A stretch of 64,000 bases of DNA from Fructobacillus parabroussonetiae (GTDB lineage Bacteria; Bacillota; Bacilli; Lactobacillales; Lactobacillaceae): contig NZ_JAAMFL010000004.1 of assembly GCF_018437265.1 (NCBI RefSeq), positions 1-64,000 on the forward strand. The letters are read 5' to 3'. Shown here piece after piece: positions 1 to 9,764 of this stretch (positions within the stretch are counted from its first letter, which is position 1; every line of letters starts with the position of its first letter). The notes under the pieces are model-generated. The model had not been told where the DNA came from. It searched no databases and worked only from the letters and a program-made list of their open reading frames with translations. The translations under genes were made by a program, and so were the position numbers.

Positions 1-1
1 T

Positions 2-76
2 CCCTCGCAAGGAACAATAATTAGTATACTGACTTTGCAGGGGCAGGTCAATGGTTTTTTAGAAGAAAATGATTAA
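2..76 (+). CDS. C-terminal end of an unidentified gene (partial)
   Basis: One frame is open from the left edge to a TAA at 74-76 and gives about 24 residues ending in the acidic tail FLEEND. The stop lies only 8 bases before the convergent stop of the guanylate-kinase-like gene, as expected of a real gene end. Too short to assign a family. Confidence 0.4.
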   Translation, partial: PSQGTIISILTLQGQVNGFLEEND

Positions 77-84
77 GAAAGTCT

Positions 85-645
85 TTAGCTCTTCAAAGCC
101 CCTGCTACCAAGTCGTCAATCCGCGCTTTCGTTTCAGTCCAATCGTCATTTTTGATGACCGTCGCCACGCCTTCAAGATCCGCAGGCAGTGCCAAGTCGC
201 GTTGAAACTCCGCTGAAGTTAACCGCTTCTCAATCGCCTCTTTCGAATCGCCACGGGCCACTAAGCGCTTCTTTAATTTTGCTGGATCAGAAGTCGTAAT
301 GTACCAGAGCCAAGCTTCATCACCAAGAATCTTCCGGTAAGTCGAAGCCCCCTTTGTGTCCAAGACAATGGAGACAAGGGCTTTCTTTTCAAAAGCGCGC
401 TCAAGACCTTCCATTGAGGAACCGTATTGGTGACCCCCGTAATGAACGGATTCGAGATAGTGGTTTTGCGCAAAGCTTTGGTCGCTCTCGAAATAATAGT
501 CTCGCCCGTCTTCTTCTCCCTGACGCTTAGCACGCGTGGTATGAGTAATGACTTGTGGCACTTGCCATTTTTCTTTTATATAGGAAGCAACCGAGCTTTT
601 TCCGGCTCCTGCCGGTCCCATCAGGACAATGACGCGCTTTTCCAT
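85..645 (-). CDS. Guanylate kinase-family nucleotide kinase
   Basis: A 186-residue P-loop kinase predicted to transfer phosphate from ATP to GMP or a related nucleotide in the cytoplasm. The Walker A loop is GPAGAGKS at residues 10-17, and a TTRxxRxGExxGxDYxF block near residues 36-54 matches the GMP-binding segment of guanylate kinases. The ATG at 645 is chosen because GAGGAG lies just upstream; a longer open frame reaching 759 has no ribosome site and would overlap the divergent permease start. The protein is slightly shorter than housekeeping Gmk, and it is not next to rpoZ, the usual gmk partner, so it may be a paralogue. Family sure, exact substrate less so. Confidence 0.8.
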   Translation of the reverse strand: MEKRVIVLMGPAGAGKSSVASYIKEKWQVPQVITHTTRAKRQGEEDGRDYYFESDQSFAQNHYLESVHYGGHQYGSSMEGLERAFEKKALVSIVLDTKGASTYRKILGDEAWLWYITTSDPAKLKKRLVARGDSKEAIEKRLTSAEFQRDLALPADLEGVATVIKNDDWTETKARIDDLVAGALKS

Positions 646-703
646 TTCCACTTCTCCTCTCAATAATGGATTCATTCTACCATTAAAAGAATCGACAAGC
701 CAT

Positions 704-732
704 TTTATACCTGCTACAATTGTCCTTATAAT
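704..732 (+). promoter_or_regulatory. Probable promoter of the amino acid permease
   Basis: A perfect TATAAT lies at 727-732, 26 bases before the permease ATG, with a weak TTTATA at 704-709 (17-base spacer). On the opposite strand TAGAAT just upstream of the kinase gene is a candidate -10, so the interval probably holds divergent promoters. Confidence 0.5.
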
Positions 733-757
733 AATTAGAAAAAAGTGAGAAAACACC

Positions 758-2167
758 ATGCATCTATTATCACGTGCCTTTCAAAAGGAGTCGGTGGCCG
801 GCTACCTGGAAAAAGACGGTCAAATGGCCCGCGTCCTATCAACAAAAGACTTGATTGGACTGGGTGTCGGAACGGTTATCGGTTCTGGAATCTTTATTTT
901 ACCCGGCCACGAGGCTGCTAACAACGCCGGACCCGCTGTGGCCATTGCCTTTTTGCTGGCCGCTGTCTTTTCTGGTATTTGCGGTATGGCCTTTGCTGAG
1001 TTCTCTTCTGCAATGCCCGTTGCTGGTTCCGCTTATTCTTATGGATCAGTAATATACGGTGAAGTCATCGGCTGGCTGCTTGGCTGGTCCTTGATTCTCG
1101 AATACTTCTTGGCCGTCTCGGCCATCGCCACCGGCTTTGCTGCCTATTTGAATTCACTACTTAGTCAAATCGGTCTGGCGCTCCCAAAGGCCTTGCAAGC
1201 TGGACCGGACCAGGGCGGCTTCGTGAATCTGCTGGCCATCTTCGTCATTTTAATCGCCACCTTCATTCTTTTTGCCGGACTTTCCCAATCGAAAAAAGTC
1301 GAAAACGCGGGCGTTGTCCTAAAGATCGCCATCATTTTGCTTTTTGTCATCGGTGGCCTTTTCTTCATTAAACCAAGCAACTACGCCGACTTTTACCCCA
1401 AGCAATTCCAAACCGGTCTGTTCGGACTCGGCGGCATTACTGCAGCAACGGCTTCGATCATCTTCTCCTTCCTTGGTTTTGACACCATCGCTGCCCACGC
1501 TGCCGAAGTGAAGAACCCAACGAAAACTATGTCGCGTGGTATCCTTGGTACTGTCGTCATTTCCTCTACCCTGTACACGCTTTTTGCTATCGTCTTAACC
1601 GGGATCGTTAATTACAAAAAGCTCGGTGTCGACGACCCCGCCGCCTTTGCGCTGCAGACAATCAAGCAGACCCAGTTCTCCGTGGTCATCACGATTGGCG
1701 CGCTGATTGGGATGTTCACCGCCATTCTAGCTTTGATTTTTGCCTCGTCCCGTCTGGCCTACTCCTTTGGTCGTGATGGCTTGATGCCAAAGGGCTTGGG
1801 CCGCGTCAATGCCGCCCACCTGCCAAAGAACGCCATTCTACTGGCCGTCATTGTTGAAGCTTTCTTAGCCGGTTTCATTCCGCTTTCGACTTTGACCAAT
1901 TTGATTAACATCGGGACCTTAACGGCCTTTATGTTTATTACTTTCGGGGTACTCTTCCTTCGCAAGCGTTCGGACTTAGCACACGAAGGCTTCAAGATGC
2001 CTTTCTATCCCGTTTTGCCAGCCCTTGCCGCCGGCCTGTCCCTCTTTCTCATTATTCGCCTACCAATCCTCACCCTTAAGCTCTATGCTCTCTGGGTTTT
2101 GATCGGGCTGATTTGGTACTTCACTTATGGTATCAAGCACTCCGCTATTTCAACAAAACAGTCCTAA
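758..2167 (+). CDS. APC-superfamily amino acid permease (YfnA/CAT-like)
   Basis: A 469-residue integral membrane transporter with about 12 hydrophobic helices, expected to import an amino acid with protons. The N-terminal GxGxxIGSGIF element (residues about 32-43) is the substrate-backbone binding loop of APC transporters, and GSAYSY near residue 90 is a second family hallmark. The cationic amino acid transporter-like subgroup (Bacillus YfnA type) fits best, but the substrate cannot be read from sequence. It is monocistronic: a promoter lies just upstream and a strong hairpin terminator directly follows. The spacing to the start codon leaves a very short leader with only a weak ribosome site (GTGAG). 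Confidence 0.85.
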   Translation: MHLLSRAFQKESVAGYLEKDGQMARVLSTKDLIGLGVGTVIGSGIFILPGHEAANNAGPAVAIAFLLAAVFSGICGMAFAEFSSAMPVAGSAYSYGSVIYGEVIGWLLGWSLILEYFLAVSAIATGFAAYLNSLLSQIGLALPKALQAGPDQGGFVNLLAIFVILIATFILFAGLSQSKKVENAGVVLKIAIILLFVIGGLFFIKPSNYADFYPKQFQTGLFGLGGITAATASIIFSFLGFDTIAAHAAEVKNPTKTMSRGILGTVVISSTLYTLFAIVLTGIVNYKKLGVDDPAAFALQTIKQTQFSVVITIGALIGMFTAILALIFASSRLAYSFGRDGLMPKGLGRVNAAHLPKNAILLAVIVEAFLAGFIPLSTLTNLINIGTLTAFMFITFGVLFLRKRSDLAHEGFKMPFYPVLPALAAGLSLFLIIRLPILTLKLYALWVLIGLIWYFTYGIKHSAISTKQS

Positions 2168-2170
2168 CAA

Positions 2171-2204
2171 AAAGGAAGACCAGCAATGCTGGTCTTCCTT
2201 TTTT
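2171..2204. terminator. Bidirectional intrinsic terminator
   Basis: Inverted repeat GGAAGACCAGC / GCTGGTCTTCC with a 3-base loop, flanked by A-run and T-run, between convergent permease and ezrA. Confidence 0.9.
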
Positions 2205-2206
2205 AC

Positions 2207-3907
2207 TTATAAGGTCATTGGATCTTGGTTGGCAACCAAACGCGCATAGGCCTCTGGCTCCAATTCGTTTAACACCGGCTTGATTTGATCGATCACCTTC
2301 GCATAGTCATAGTTCTCGTCAAAGTCGCGCTGTGCTTCCTGCAGCGTCTGCTGCATCTTGCTGTTTTCTGCATAGCGAGAGGAATACTGTAACAAAGTAA
2401 CGGCCAAGTCCGCCTGTTCGGCGACGACTTTGGCCTCCTCTTCCAAGGTATCCAAGTCAGAGGAAACAATGTTTAACTGCCGTTGAACGCCATCCAAGTC
2501 GACTTGTGAGGCGTTGACGGCGTCATCCAAGCGGGTCATTTCATCAGACAAGGCAAAGAAGTGATCCAAGAAGATCTGCGGAAGCCCTGGTAAGTCCCGC
2601 CGTTCCAGGCTTCGCTTCAAGTCCTTCAATTGACTGATGGATTCGGCAGAATGGGCCTTGGCCGACTTTAGAGCGGGTTGGAAGCCTTCAATCTGCTTGT
2701 ACAAAGCCACTTGCTCCTGATCCATCTCTGCAAAAATCGTCAACCACTTTTCTTGCCGCTGGCAGGCCTGTGAATAGGTCATCGTCTTGTCTGCCAAAGC
2801 CGCACTGACTTCCTTTTGCCCTTCAACCAAGTCAGCGATTTCCTTGGCGGCTTCCTGTTGCTTCTTTTCTTCATCATGCGTCAGCTGGAAACGGCCTTTC
2901 AGGTAGGCCAGTTCAATCATCAATGAATGGTTTTGCTCGGAAATCCGATCAAAGGCTTGCTGAACCAGTTCGGCCTGTTTAAAGTAACGTTTGTAGGCCG
3001 TTAATTCGCCTTCTAGCAAATCATACAGGGCTTGAATTTGATCATTGATGTGCAACTGCAAATCAGTGGCTTCCTTTATTTTCAAGCCTTCCAAAGCGCT
3101 CAATGCCGACAGCCGATTCTGGTCGATTTGATCGAGTGACTGGGAAATAGCTTGCTGATCAAAGATCACGCCACGCTTTTCCAAGTCGGCCTGGCCATCC
3201 ACGATTTCTTGGATTTGTTCGACGAACTGGCCGTTCAACTTAGAGAAAATCAACGGAATTGACTGCAGGTAGTGCGTCAATTGACCAGCTTCCATGCCAA
3301 GCGCTTCAAAGGCTTCAGACGCTTCCATGGCCTTATCTTCTTCCACTAACCGTCGGTAATCCTGGTAATTTTCTTCGCCTTCCTTGATAAAAGTCGTTAA
3401 GGCCGTCGCCGATGGGCCAAAGGTCTCTGGCTCTTTTTCAATTCGCTCCAGAATCTTTCCATGATCATCGTGTAGTTGACGAATGGCTTCGTGATGGCGA
3501 TCGTTTTGCTTGTATAAATTATCGAGGCCGTCTTTGATGCTGGCTTGCACCTGAGCCGCTTCCTTTGTTAAAGCAAGCAGACGGTGCAGACTACTCTTTG
3601 TCGCCCACACATTGAGCCCGGCGGTCTTTGATTCCGCATAGGCCCGTTCTTGATCCATTTTGGCAAAGAGGTTTTTCTTCAAATAAGAATACTGGCCCTG
3701 AATGGTTTCGTATTCTTTCAAAGCCTGGCCGGATAATGAAATCTTCTTGGCCGCTTGAATTGCCTGATCCACGTGCTCATTCAAGAGTGCCCGCTTGGCC
3801 AACTCAAAATCAGCAACCTGACCGGCTGCCTTTCGTTGTTCCAAAATGGCCCAGGCGACTGCTGCAAATGCCAGCAGAACAAGAATGATGCCAATGATAA
3901 TCCACAT
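2207..3907 (-). CDS. ezrA: Septation ring formation regulator EzrA
   Basis: A 566-residue protein with one N-terminal membrane helix (residues about 2-20) followed by a long, heptad-rich spectrin-like coiled coil, the layout of EzrA. EzrA sits on the inner face of the membrane at the division site, binds FtsZ and tunes Z-ring assembly in Firmicutes. Length matches the family (about 570). The ATG at 3907 has GAGGG upstream. It stands alone, convergent with the permease and sharing its terminator; the rpsD promoter region lies upstream on the other strand. Confidence 0.9.
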   Translation of the reverse strand: MWIIIGIILVLLAFAAVAWAILEQRKAAGQVADFELAKRALLNEHVDQAIQAAKKISLSGQALKEYETIQGQYSYLKKNLFAKMDQERAYAESKTAGLNVWATKSSLHRLLALTKEAAQVQASIKDGLDNLYKQNDRHHEAIRQLHDDHGKILERIEKEPETFGPSATALTTFIKEGEENYQDYRRLVEEDKAMEASEAFEALGMEAGQLTHYLQSIPLIFSKLNGQFVEQIQEIVDGQADLEKRGVIFDQQAISQSLDQIDQNRLSALSALEGLKIKEATDLQLHINDQIQALYDLLEGELTAYKRYFKQAELVQQAFDRISEQNHSLMIELAYLKGRFQLTHDEEKKQQEAAKEIADLVEGQKEVSAALADKTMTYSQACQRQEKWLTIFAEMDQEQVALYKQIEGFQPALKSAKAHSAESISQLKDLKRSLERRDLPGLPQIFLDHFFALSDEMTRLDDAVNASQVDLDGVQRQLNIVSSDLDTLEEEAKVVAEQADLAVTLLQYSSRYAENSKMQQTLQEAQRDFDENYDYAKVIDQIKPVLNELEPEAYARLVANQDPMTL

Positions 3908-4043
3908 GGTGTTGCCCTCATCTCTTCTATATGCTACTTTCCACTCTACACTAGTTGTTCGTCAAAACTTTCCAGGATCGAACTTTTTAGACTTTTCTTA
4001 ACTTTTTCGCCCAAGTAAATTCCCCGCCCATTGCCAAAGTCGC

Positions 4044-4072
4044 TTGCCTTCAATCGTCTTATTTGCTATACT
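4044..4072 (+). promoter_or_regulatory. rpsD promoter
   Basis: TTGCCT at 4044-4049 and TATACT at 4067-4072 with an ideal 17-base spacer. Transcription should start near 4079, giving a leader of about 160 bases before rpsD. Confidence 0.8.
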
Positions 4073-4078
4073 AATCGA

Positions 4079-4239
4079 AGTTGTATTGAGTAGCAGTCTG
4101 CAAAGAAGCGCGTCAACAACGTCCCTACTCGTTAGTAAGAACTGAGCTACGGTTTCTGAGAAACGAATCAATTGACGTTGCACGCATCTGGTGTAGGCCC
4201 TCAAATGTACAGCAAACTACATTTTGGAGGACATATATT
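4079..4239 (+). ncRNA. rpsD mRNA leader, probable S4 autoregulatory element
   Basis: The roughly 160-base untranslated leader is far longer than needed for initiation and holds several short inverted repeats, for example GGTTTCTGAGAAACG around 4151-4165. In Bacillus, ribosomal protein S4 represses its own mRNA by binding a structured leader; position and length fit that here. The 332-base gap 3908-4239 holds nothing else I can recognise. Fold not computed. Confidence 0.5.
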
Positions 4240-4851
4240 ATGTCACGTTATACTGGACCAAAGTGGCGTGTTTCACGTCGTTTAGGTGTTTCTCTTTCAG
4301 GAACTGGTAAGGAATTGGCACGTCGTGCCTACGCCCCTGGTGACCACGGACAAGGTCGTCGCGGTAAGGTTTCTGAATATGGTGTTCAACTTCGCGAAAA
4401 GCAAAAGTTGCGCTTTACTTACGGTTTGACTGAACGTCAATTCCACGGTTTGTTCAACAAGGCCGGTAAGATCCGTCAAGGTACTCACGGTACCAACTTC
4501 ATGATCTTGCTCGAACGTCGTTTGGACTCATTGGTTTACCGTCTCGGTTTGGCAACGACGCGCCAACAAGCACGTCAGTTGGTTAACCACGGCCACATTT
4601 TGGTTGATGGTAAGCGCGTTGATATCCCTTCATACGAAGTGGTACCTGGCCAAGTGATTTCCGTTCGCGAAAAGTCAAAGAACATCGTTCCTATCCAAAT
4701 CGCTGTTGAATCAGTTGTTTCACGTCCACAATTCGTGGAATTCAACGCTGATAAGTTGGAAGGTAAGCTTGTTCGTTTGCCAGAACGCGAAGAACTCGAT
4801 GCCGACATCAACGAAGCATTGATCGTCGAATACTACAACCGTTTGGGATAA
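4240..4851 (+). CDS. rpsD: 30S ribosomal protein S4
   Basis: A 203-residue primary 16S rRNA-binding protein. The N-terminal [15 protein letters not shown] block and the S4 domain (residues about 92-155, [27 protein letters not shown]) are unmistakable. The N-terminus lacks the CxxC zinc motif, so this is the zinc-independent form. ATG follows GGAGG. Single-gene unit with its own promoter, long leader and terminator, as in other Firmicutes, where S4 feeds back on its own synthesis. Confidence 0.97.
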   Translation: MSRYTGPKWRVSRRLGVSLSGTGKELARRAYAPGDHGQGRRGKVSEYGVQLREKQKLRFTYGLTERQFHGLFNKAGKIRQGTHGTNFMILLERRLDSLVYRLGLATTRQQARQLVNHGHILVDGKRVDIPSYEVVPGQVISVREKSKNIVPIQIAVESVVSRPQFVEFNADKLEGKLVRLPEREELDADINEALIVEYYNRLG

Positions 4852-4876
4852 TTCTTTATCACTTCTGGTTGTATTC

Positions 4877-4907
4877 GAAAAGCCGCTGCAAATGCAGCGG
4901 CTTTTTT
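4877..4907 (+). terminator. rpsD terminator
   Basis: Stem AAGCCGCTGC / GCAGCGGCTT followed by a T-run. Confidence 0.9.
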
Positions 4908-4934
4908 GTGTCTGCCTTTCTTTTTCCGTATAAT
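4906..4934 (+). promoter_or_regulatory. Promoter of yueI
   Basis: TTGTGT at 4906-4911 and TATAAT at 4929-4934, 17-base spacer; its -35 begins in the T-run of the rpsD terminator. Confidence 0.6.
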
Positions 4935-4966
4935 AGTAGATAGCAGATAAAACGGGAGGCAATGAC

Positions 4967-5335
4967 ATGGACGTCAACGAACGACTCGAACAGAACCAAA
5001 ACGGCTCCGGCCCAAATTTAAAGCCCGACGAGAAAAGACTTTACCTCGGAACCTTTCGTGAGCGGGTCATTTTGGCCATCCACCTTTCACAAGTTGGCAG
5101 CCAAGCAAGTAAGGACGCCTTAGCCGACAAGTTAAAGGCTTATCCCGATGCCACCTTGCTGATCGACCAAGATCGAGCAGGAGAAGATTACATCGACTAT
5201 CTGCAGCTGGCCATCAAGTCAGGCAATCCTTACACCCTTCTTTCCAATAATGAAGTGTCGAAACAAACGACTGATCCCTATGCCTTTGTTCTAGCAAGCA
5301 AGACAGCCGTTAATTTACCAAATATCGATCTTTAA
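4967..5335 (+). CDS. YueI family protein (DUF1694)
   Basis: A 122-residue soluble protein of the YueI/DUF1694 family found across Firmicutes. The family signature is the segment KRLYLGTFRERVILAI (residues about 24-39) and a compact alpha/beta fold of small acidic-lysine-rich protein. No catalytic motif is visible and no biochemical role is established. ATG has GGGAGG upstream. It carries its own promoter and a terminator, then rarA follows on the same strand. Confidence 0.75.
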   Translation: MDVNERLEQNQNGSGPNLKPDEKRLYLGTFRERVILAIHLSQVGSQASKDALADKLKAYPDATLLIDQDRAGEDYIDYLQLAIKSGNPYTLLSNNEVSKQTTDPYAFVLASKTAVNLPNIDL

Positions 5336-5343
5336 TGTTACTG

Positions 5344-5378
5344 GGCTGACTTTGTGTCAGCCTTTCTTTTATTTTTTT
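5344..5378 (+). terminator. yueI terminator
   Basis: GGCTGAC / GTCAGCC stem at 5344-5362 followed by an interrupted T-rich tract. Confidence 0.75.
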
Positions 5379-5400
5379 GCCTCAAAAGAAAGGAGTCGTC

Positions 5401-6699
5401 ATGGCAGGACAAAAACCATTAGCTTTTCGCATGCGGCCACAACGCATTGAAGACATTGTCGGACAACAAGACCTTGTCGGCGAAAACAAAATCATCTGGC
5501 GCATGGTGGCAGCTAAGCGGCTCTCATCCATGATTTTATACGGACCGCCCGGAACCGGCAAAACCTCGATTGCTTCAGCGATTGCCGGCTCGACCAACTT
5601 TGCTTTTCGTGCGCTCAACGCGGCAACCGATTCACAAAAGGATCTGCAGGCAGTGGCTGAGGAAGCCAAAATGTCTGGTACCGTTGTGCTGCTCTTAGAT
5701 GAAATTCATCGACTCAACAAGGTGAAGCAGGACTTTTTACTTCCCCATCTTGAATCAGGAGCCATTATTTTAATTGGGGCCACAACCGAAAATCCCTATC
5801 TGAACGTCACACCGGCCATTCGTTCACGAACACAAATTTTCCAAGTCCACCCCTTATCGACGGCCGATATTGAAAAGGCCATTGATCGAGCGCTAGCCGA
5901 TAAGGAAAACGGCTTGGGCAACTACCAAGTCGCGCTTTCCGATGAAGCAAAGGCCCACCTGGCCCAGGCCACAAACGGTGACTTGCGTTCCGCGCTGAAT
6001 TCATTGGAGCTGGCCGTCTTGTCAACAAAGGAAAACGACGATGGCGTGATTCCGGTCACACTGGACGTGGTGGAAGAAACCTCACAGAAGCAGGCATTGG
6101 TGGCCGATAAGGACGGCGATGCTCACTACGATGTGATTTCTGCCCTGCAAAAGTCGATTCGCGGTTCCGACGTCGACGCCGCCCTTCACTATACAGCCCG
6201 ATTAATTGCTGCCGGTGACTTACCAATCTTGGTTCGCCGCCTGACGGTCATCGCCTATGAGGATATTGGCCTAGCCAATCCCAATGCGGCTTTTCGAGCA
6301 GTGACTGCCATTCAAACAGCGGAAAAGCTCGGCTTACCCGAAGCGCGAATTCCACTGGCCAACGCCGTCATTGAACTCGCTCTCTCGCCAAAGTCAAACG
6401 CCGCCTACACGGCAATGGACGCCGCCCTTTCCCAAGCCGGCCGCTCCAAAGCCCAAAGCATTCCTGCACACTTGAAGGATGCCCATTATTCCGGGGCCTC
6501 GAAGTTGGGGCACGGCAATGACTACGTCTACCCACACGACTTTGACAACGATTGGGTGCCACAGCAATATTTGCCAGATGCCATCAAAAAGGACCGCTAT
6601 TTTGCACCAAAGGGTAATTCGTCCTTTGAAAAGCAGCTAAAAGAGGTTAACGAAACCTTGAAGGACAAGCAAGAAAAAGGACTTCGCGGCCATTCATAA
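5401..6699 (+). CDS. rarA: Replication-associated recombination protein A (MgsA/RarA)
   Basis: A 432-residue AAA+ ATPase that acts at stalled replication forks and gaps. Walker A is GPPGTGKT at residues 48-55, Walker B LLLDEIHR about 96-103, sensor motif GATTENP and arginine-finger region RSRTQIF follow, then the RarA C-terminal tetramerisation region. I start at ATG 5401, preceded by AAAGGAG; a TTG eight codons upstream lies in the preceding T-run. Directly downstream is 6S RNA, the arrangement typical of lactic acid bacteria. Confidence 0.93.
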   Translation: MAGQKPLAFRMRPQRIEDIVGQQDLVGENKIIWRMVAAKRLSSMILYGPPGTGKTSIASAIAGSTNFAFRALNAATDSQKDLQAVAEEAKMSGTVVLLLDEIHRLNKVKQDFLLPHLESGAIILIGATTENPYLNVTPAIRSRTQIFQVHPLSTADIEKAIDRALADKENGLGNYQVALSDEAKAHLAQATNGDLRSALNSLELAVLSTKENDDGVIPVTLDVVEETSQKQALVADKDGDAHYDVISALQKSIRGSDVDAALHYTARLIAAGDLPILVRRLTVIAYEDIGLANPNAAFRAVTAIQTAEKLGLPEARIPLANAVIELALSPKSNAAYTAMDAALSQAGRSKAQSIPAHLKDAHYSGASKLGHGNDYVYPHDFDNDWVPQQYLPDAIKKDRYFAPKGNSSFEKQLKEVNETLKDKQEKGLRGHS

Positions 6700-6764
6700 G
6701 GAGCATGTCCGGTTAATAATGAAATTTCAGCATGTCAAGACTGTTATTTTAAGAATTTTTTCCC

Positions 6765-6770
6765 TATACT
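6765..6770 (+). promoter_or_regulatory. -10 element of the 6S RNA promoter
   Basis: TATACT six bases upstream of the predicted 6S 5-prime end; the -35 is weak (TGTTAT at 6742-6747, 17-base spacing). Confidence 0.5.
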
Positions 6771-6775
6771 ATAGA

Positions 6776-7000
6776 CGAATACTTCGGTATACGCGTTGCT
6801 GCAATACCAGCTTTTTCCTTACAACCTTTTTATTTGGACGGGAATTGCGACCAGTCAGCCAAGCCTTCTCATTTGGTAGGCCGGCTCAAGTATGCACCGC
6901 CCACCTCGATAACTTCGAGGAAAATCTGAGCAGCGATTAACGGTGCCAAGGAAGTATCGTAGGCATGACCTACGAGTCCACCTGCGGGTGGGCTTTTTTT
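6776..7000 (+). ncRNA. ssrS: 6S RNA (lacto-usp type)
   Basis: The 354-base space between rarA and usp holds a highly structured RNA. ATACTTC near 6779 can pair with GAAGTAT near 6951, and GCTGC near 6800 with GCAGC near 6931, forming the long closing stem; AGCC/GGCT segments form a distal hairpin, and CCTCGA/TCGAGG makes the small hairpin expected beside the central bubble. A hairpin with T-run (6978-7000) ends it. 6S RNA mimics an open promoter and sequesters sigma-A RNA polymerase. In lactic acid bacteria the RNA upstream of usp, first named the lacto-usp motif, is 6S. Exact 3-prime end may be near 6957 or after the terminator. Confidence 0.75.
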
Positions 7001-7001
7001 A
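6978..7001 (+). terminator. 6S RNA terminator
   Basis: CCACC / GGTGG hairpin with a TGCG-type loop followed by seven T. Confidence 0.8.
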
Positions 7002-7031
7002 TTGTCATTTTTTTCTGCCTTGGACTATACT
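7002..7031 (+). promoter_or_regulatory. Promoter of the universal stress protein gene
   Basis: TTGTCA at 7002-7007 and TATACT at 7026-7031, 18-base spacer, 22 bases before the ATG. Confidence 0.6.
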
Positions 7032-7053
7032 AAAGAAAAAAGGAGCACGATAC

Positions 7054-7506
7054 ATGTCTGAATTCTACCAACAAATTCTCGTTCCAATGGATGGCTCAAA
7101 GGAATCGCAGGCTGCGCTACAGCGAGCCATTCAGCTGGCCAAGAGTCAAGAAAAAGACCAGCAGAGTCAATTGACATTGGCCAATGTCATTGACACCCGT
7201 GCCATCCACAACATTTCAACCTTTGATAACAGCATGGTCGACACCGTCACGGAAGACGCACGTAAAATGCTCGAAAATTATCAGGCGGAAGCCAAAAAAG
7301 CAGGCGTTCAAACGGTCGATTATCGCATTGACTATGGCTCACCAAAGGCCATCCTGGCTCACGATATTCCAGAAGAGATTCATGCCGACCTGATTGTGAT
7401 CGGGGCTACCGGCTTGAACGCGGTGGAACGCCTGGTTGTCGGTTCCGTCACCTCTTACGTGACCCGCATTAGCACGGTCGACGTGCTGGTGGTTCGTGAA
7501 AAATAA
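7054..7506 (+). CDS. Universal stress protein, UspA family
   Basis: A 150-residue cytoplasmic Usp-fold protein. It begins with the family strand ILVPMDGS (D at the ATP-binding position) and ends with the nucleotide-binding motif GATGLNAVERLVVGSVTSYV (G-2x-G-9x-G-S), so it is an ATP-binding Usp. Start chosen at ATG 7054, eight bases after AAAGGAG; upstream codons of the same frame lie within 6S RNA. Such proteins support survival of stress, but no specific client is known. Confidence 0.92.
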   Translation: MSEFYQQILVPMDGSKESQAALQRAIQLAKSQEKDQQSQLTLANVIDTRAIHNISTFDNSMVDTVTEDARKMLENYQAEAKKAGVQTVDYRIDYGSPKAILAHDIPEEIHADLIVIGATGLNAVERLVVGSVTSYVTRISTVDVLVVREK

Positions 7507-7537
7507 GCTGATCATACCAAACAAATGTCGAAGCAAT

Positions 7538-7566
7538 AAAAAAGCAGACCAGAGGTCTGCTTTTTT
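7538..7566. terminator. Bidirectional terminator between usp and ddl
   Basis: AAAAGCAGACC / GGTCTGCTTTT stem with A-run and T-run on either side. Confidence 0.9.
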
Positions 7567-7567
7567 A

Positions 7568-8764
<1,197 letters not shown>

Positions 8765-9754
8765 TTATGATAAATAGTTTTTTGTTGTTTGGACGTACTG
8801 CCAAATGTCTTCTGGGCTCGCCGCTTCCCCAAAGGCTAAAATCTGTTGGAAAAAGTCGACTCGGTTATAAAGCATCTGCCAACTGGAGCGACTCGAATCA
8901 AAGGGCTCATTCACTAAGTCCTGACGCCATAGCTTAAGGGTTAATAAAAGATAATCGCCATAGAGCTTGTGCTTTTTGGCCAGGTTCAAAACCGTTCCAA
9001 CCAATCGGCCCATCTCCCCCATTGTCAAAGGCGTGTCCAAGGAGCGCAGGTTCGTCATCAAGCAGGCCAGCAGGTAAAGCTTATCTGCCCGCTTCAGGTT
9101 CTCTTGATCAAAGAGCAAGCCAAGCACATTGGCCAGGTGCGTATAAGCATGAACCCAGCCATGGCCTTCGACATAACCCCGACTGTCCTTTTCAACTAGC
9201 AGATAAATGCCTAACTGACTAACGATGCTTTCCATAAACGATTGGTTAAGGAAGGGTTCGTCGGCAGCGAGGTTTTCGTTCAACAGAATGGCCAAAATAG
9301 CTACCGCGTAAGAACGGTAATAGGCTCCATCGTTTTCTTCTTCAAAGAGATGGGAAAAAAGTCGATCATCGTCCATCACTTCGGCTGTCAGCCACTGTAA
9401 CTGTGGACGACTCAAATGCCCGTTTTGAATGGCGTTTCCTAAAAAGAAGAACGCCCCAGTATCACGGACAGGCTCCTTCGTCGATGAGAGCAAGAGGACG
9501 AAACGGCGGAGATCCTCATCGTCAAGATAGGCCGGAACCAACTGATCTTGATCCGCCCAACGACTCTGATAAGTCGTCATTTGGCGAACCGATTCCTCCT
9601 CAGACAAGATGGGACTGATTGGGCTAGCCGCTTCGTAATGAATTTCCTCTCGAATTGCTCGCAATAAATCAGGGAGCGACTCAAAAAGATCGCCCGCCCG
9701 TAATTGCCGAAGCAAGATCGCTTGCTTTTCTTGGATAGTTTGTAGTTGATCCAT
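8765..9754 (-). CDS. DUF2785 family protein
   Basis: A 329-residue, mostly helical cytoplasmic protein. The segment RDTGAFFFLGNAIQNG and the later KDSRGYVEGHGWVHAYTH are the recognisable blocks of DUF2785, a family of unknown function in Firmicutes. I choose ATG 9754, which has AAGGGGG upstream; an earlier in-frame start (9781) would overlap rodA. The gene starts 10 bases after rodA ends, so the two are probably cotranscribed. No catalytic motif is seen. Confidence 0.75.
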   Translation of the reverse strand: MDQLQTIQEKQAILLRQLRAGDLFESLPDLLRAIREEIHYEAASPISPILSEEESVRQMTTYQSRWADQDQLVPAYLDDEDLRRFVLLLSSTKEPVRDTGAFFFLGNAIQNGHLSRPQLQWLTAEVMDDDRLFSHLFEEENDGAYYRSYAVAILAILLNENLAADEPFLNQSFMESIVSQLGIYLLVEKDSRGYVEGHGWVHAYTHLANVLGLLFDQENLKRADKLYLLACLMTNLRSLDTPLTMGEMGRLVGTVLNLAKKHKLYGDYLLLTLKLWRQDLVNEPFDSSRSSWQMLYNRVDFFQQILAFGEAASPEDIWQYVQTTKNYLS

Positions 9755-9764
9755 GAATGCCCCC

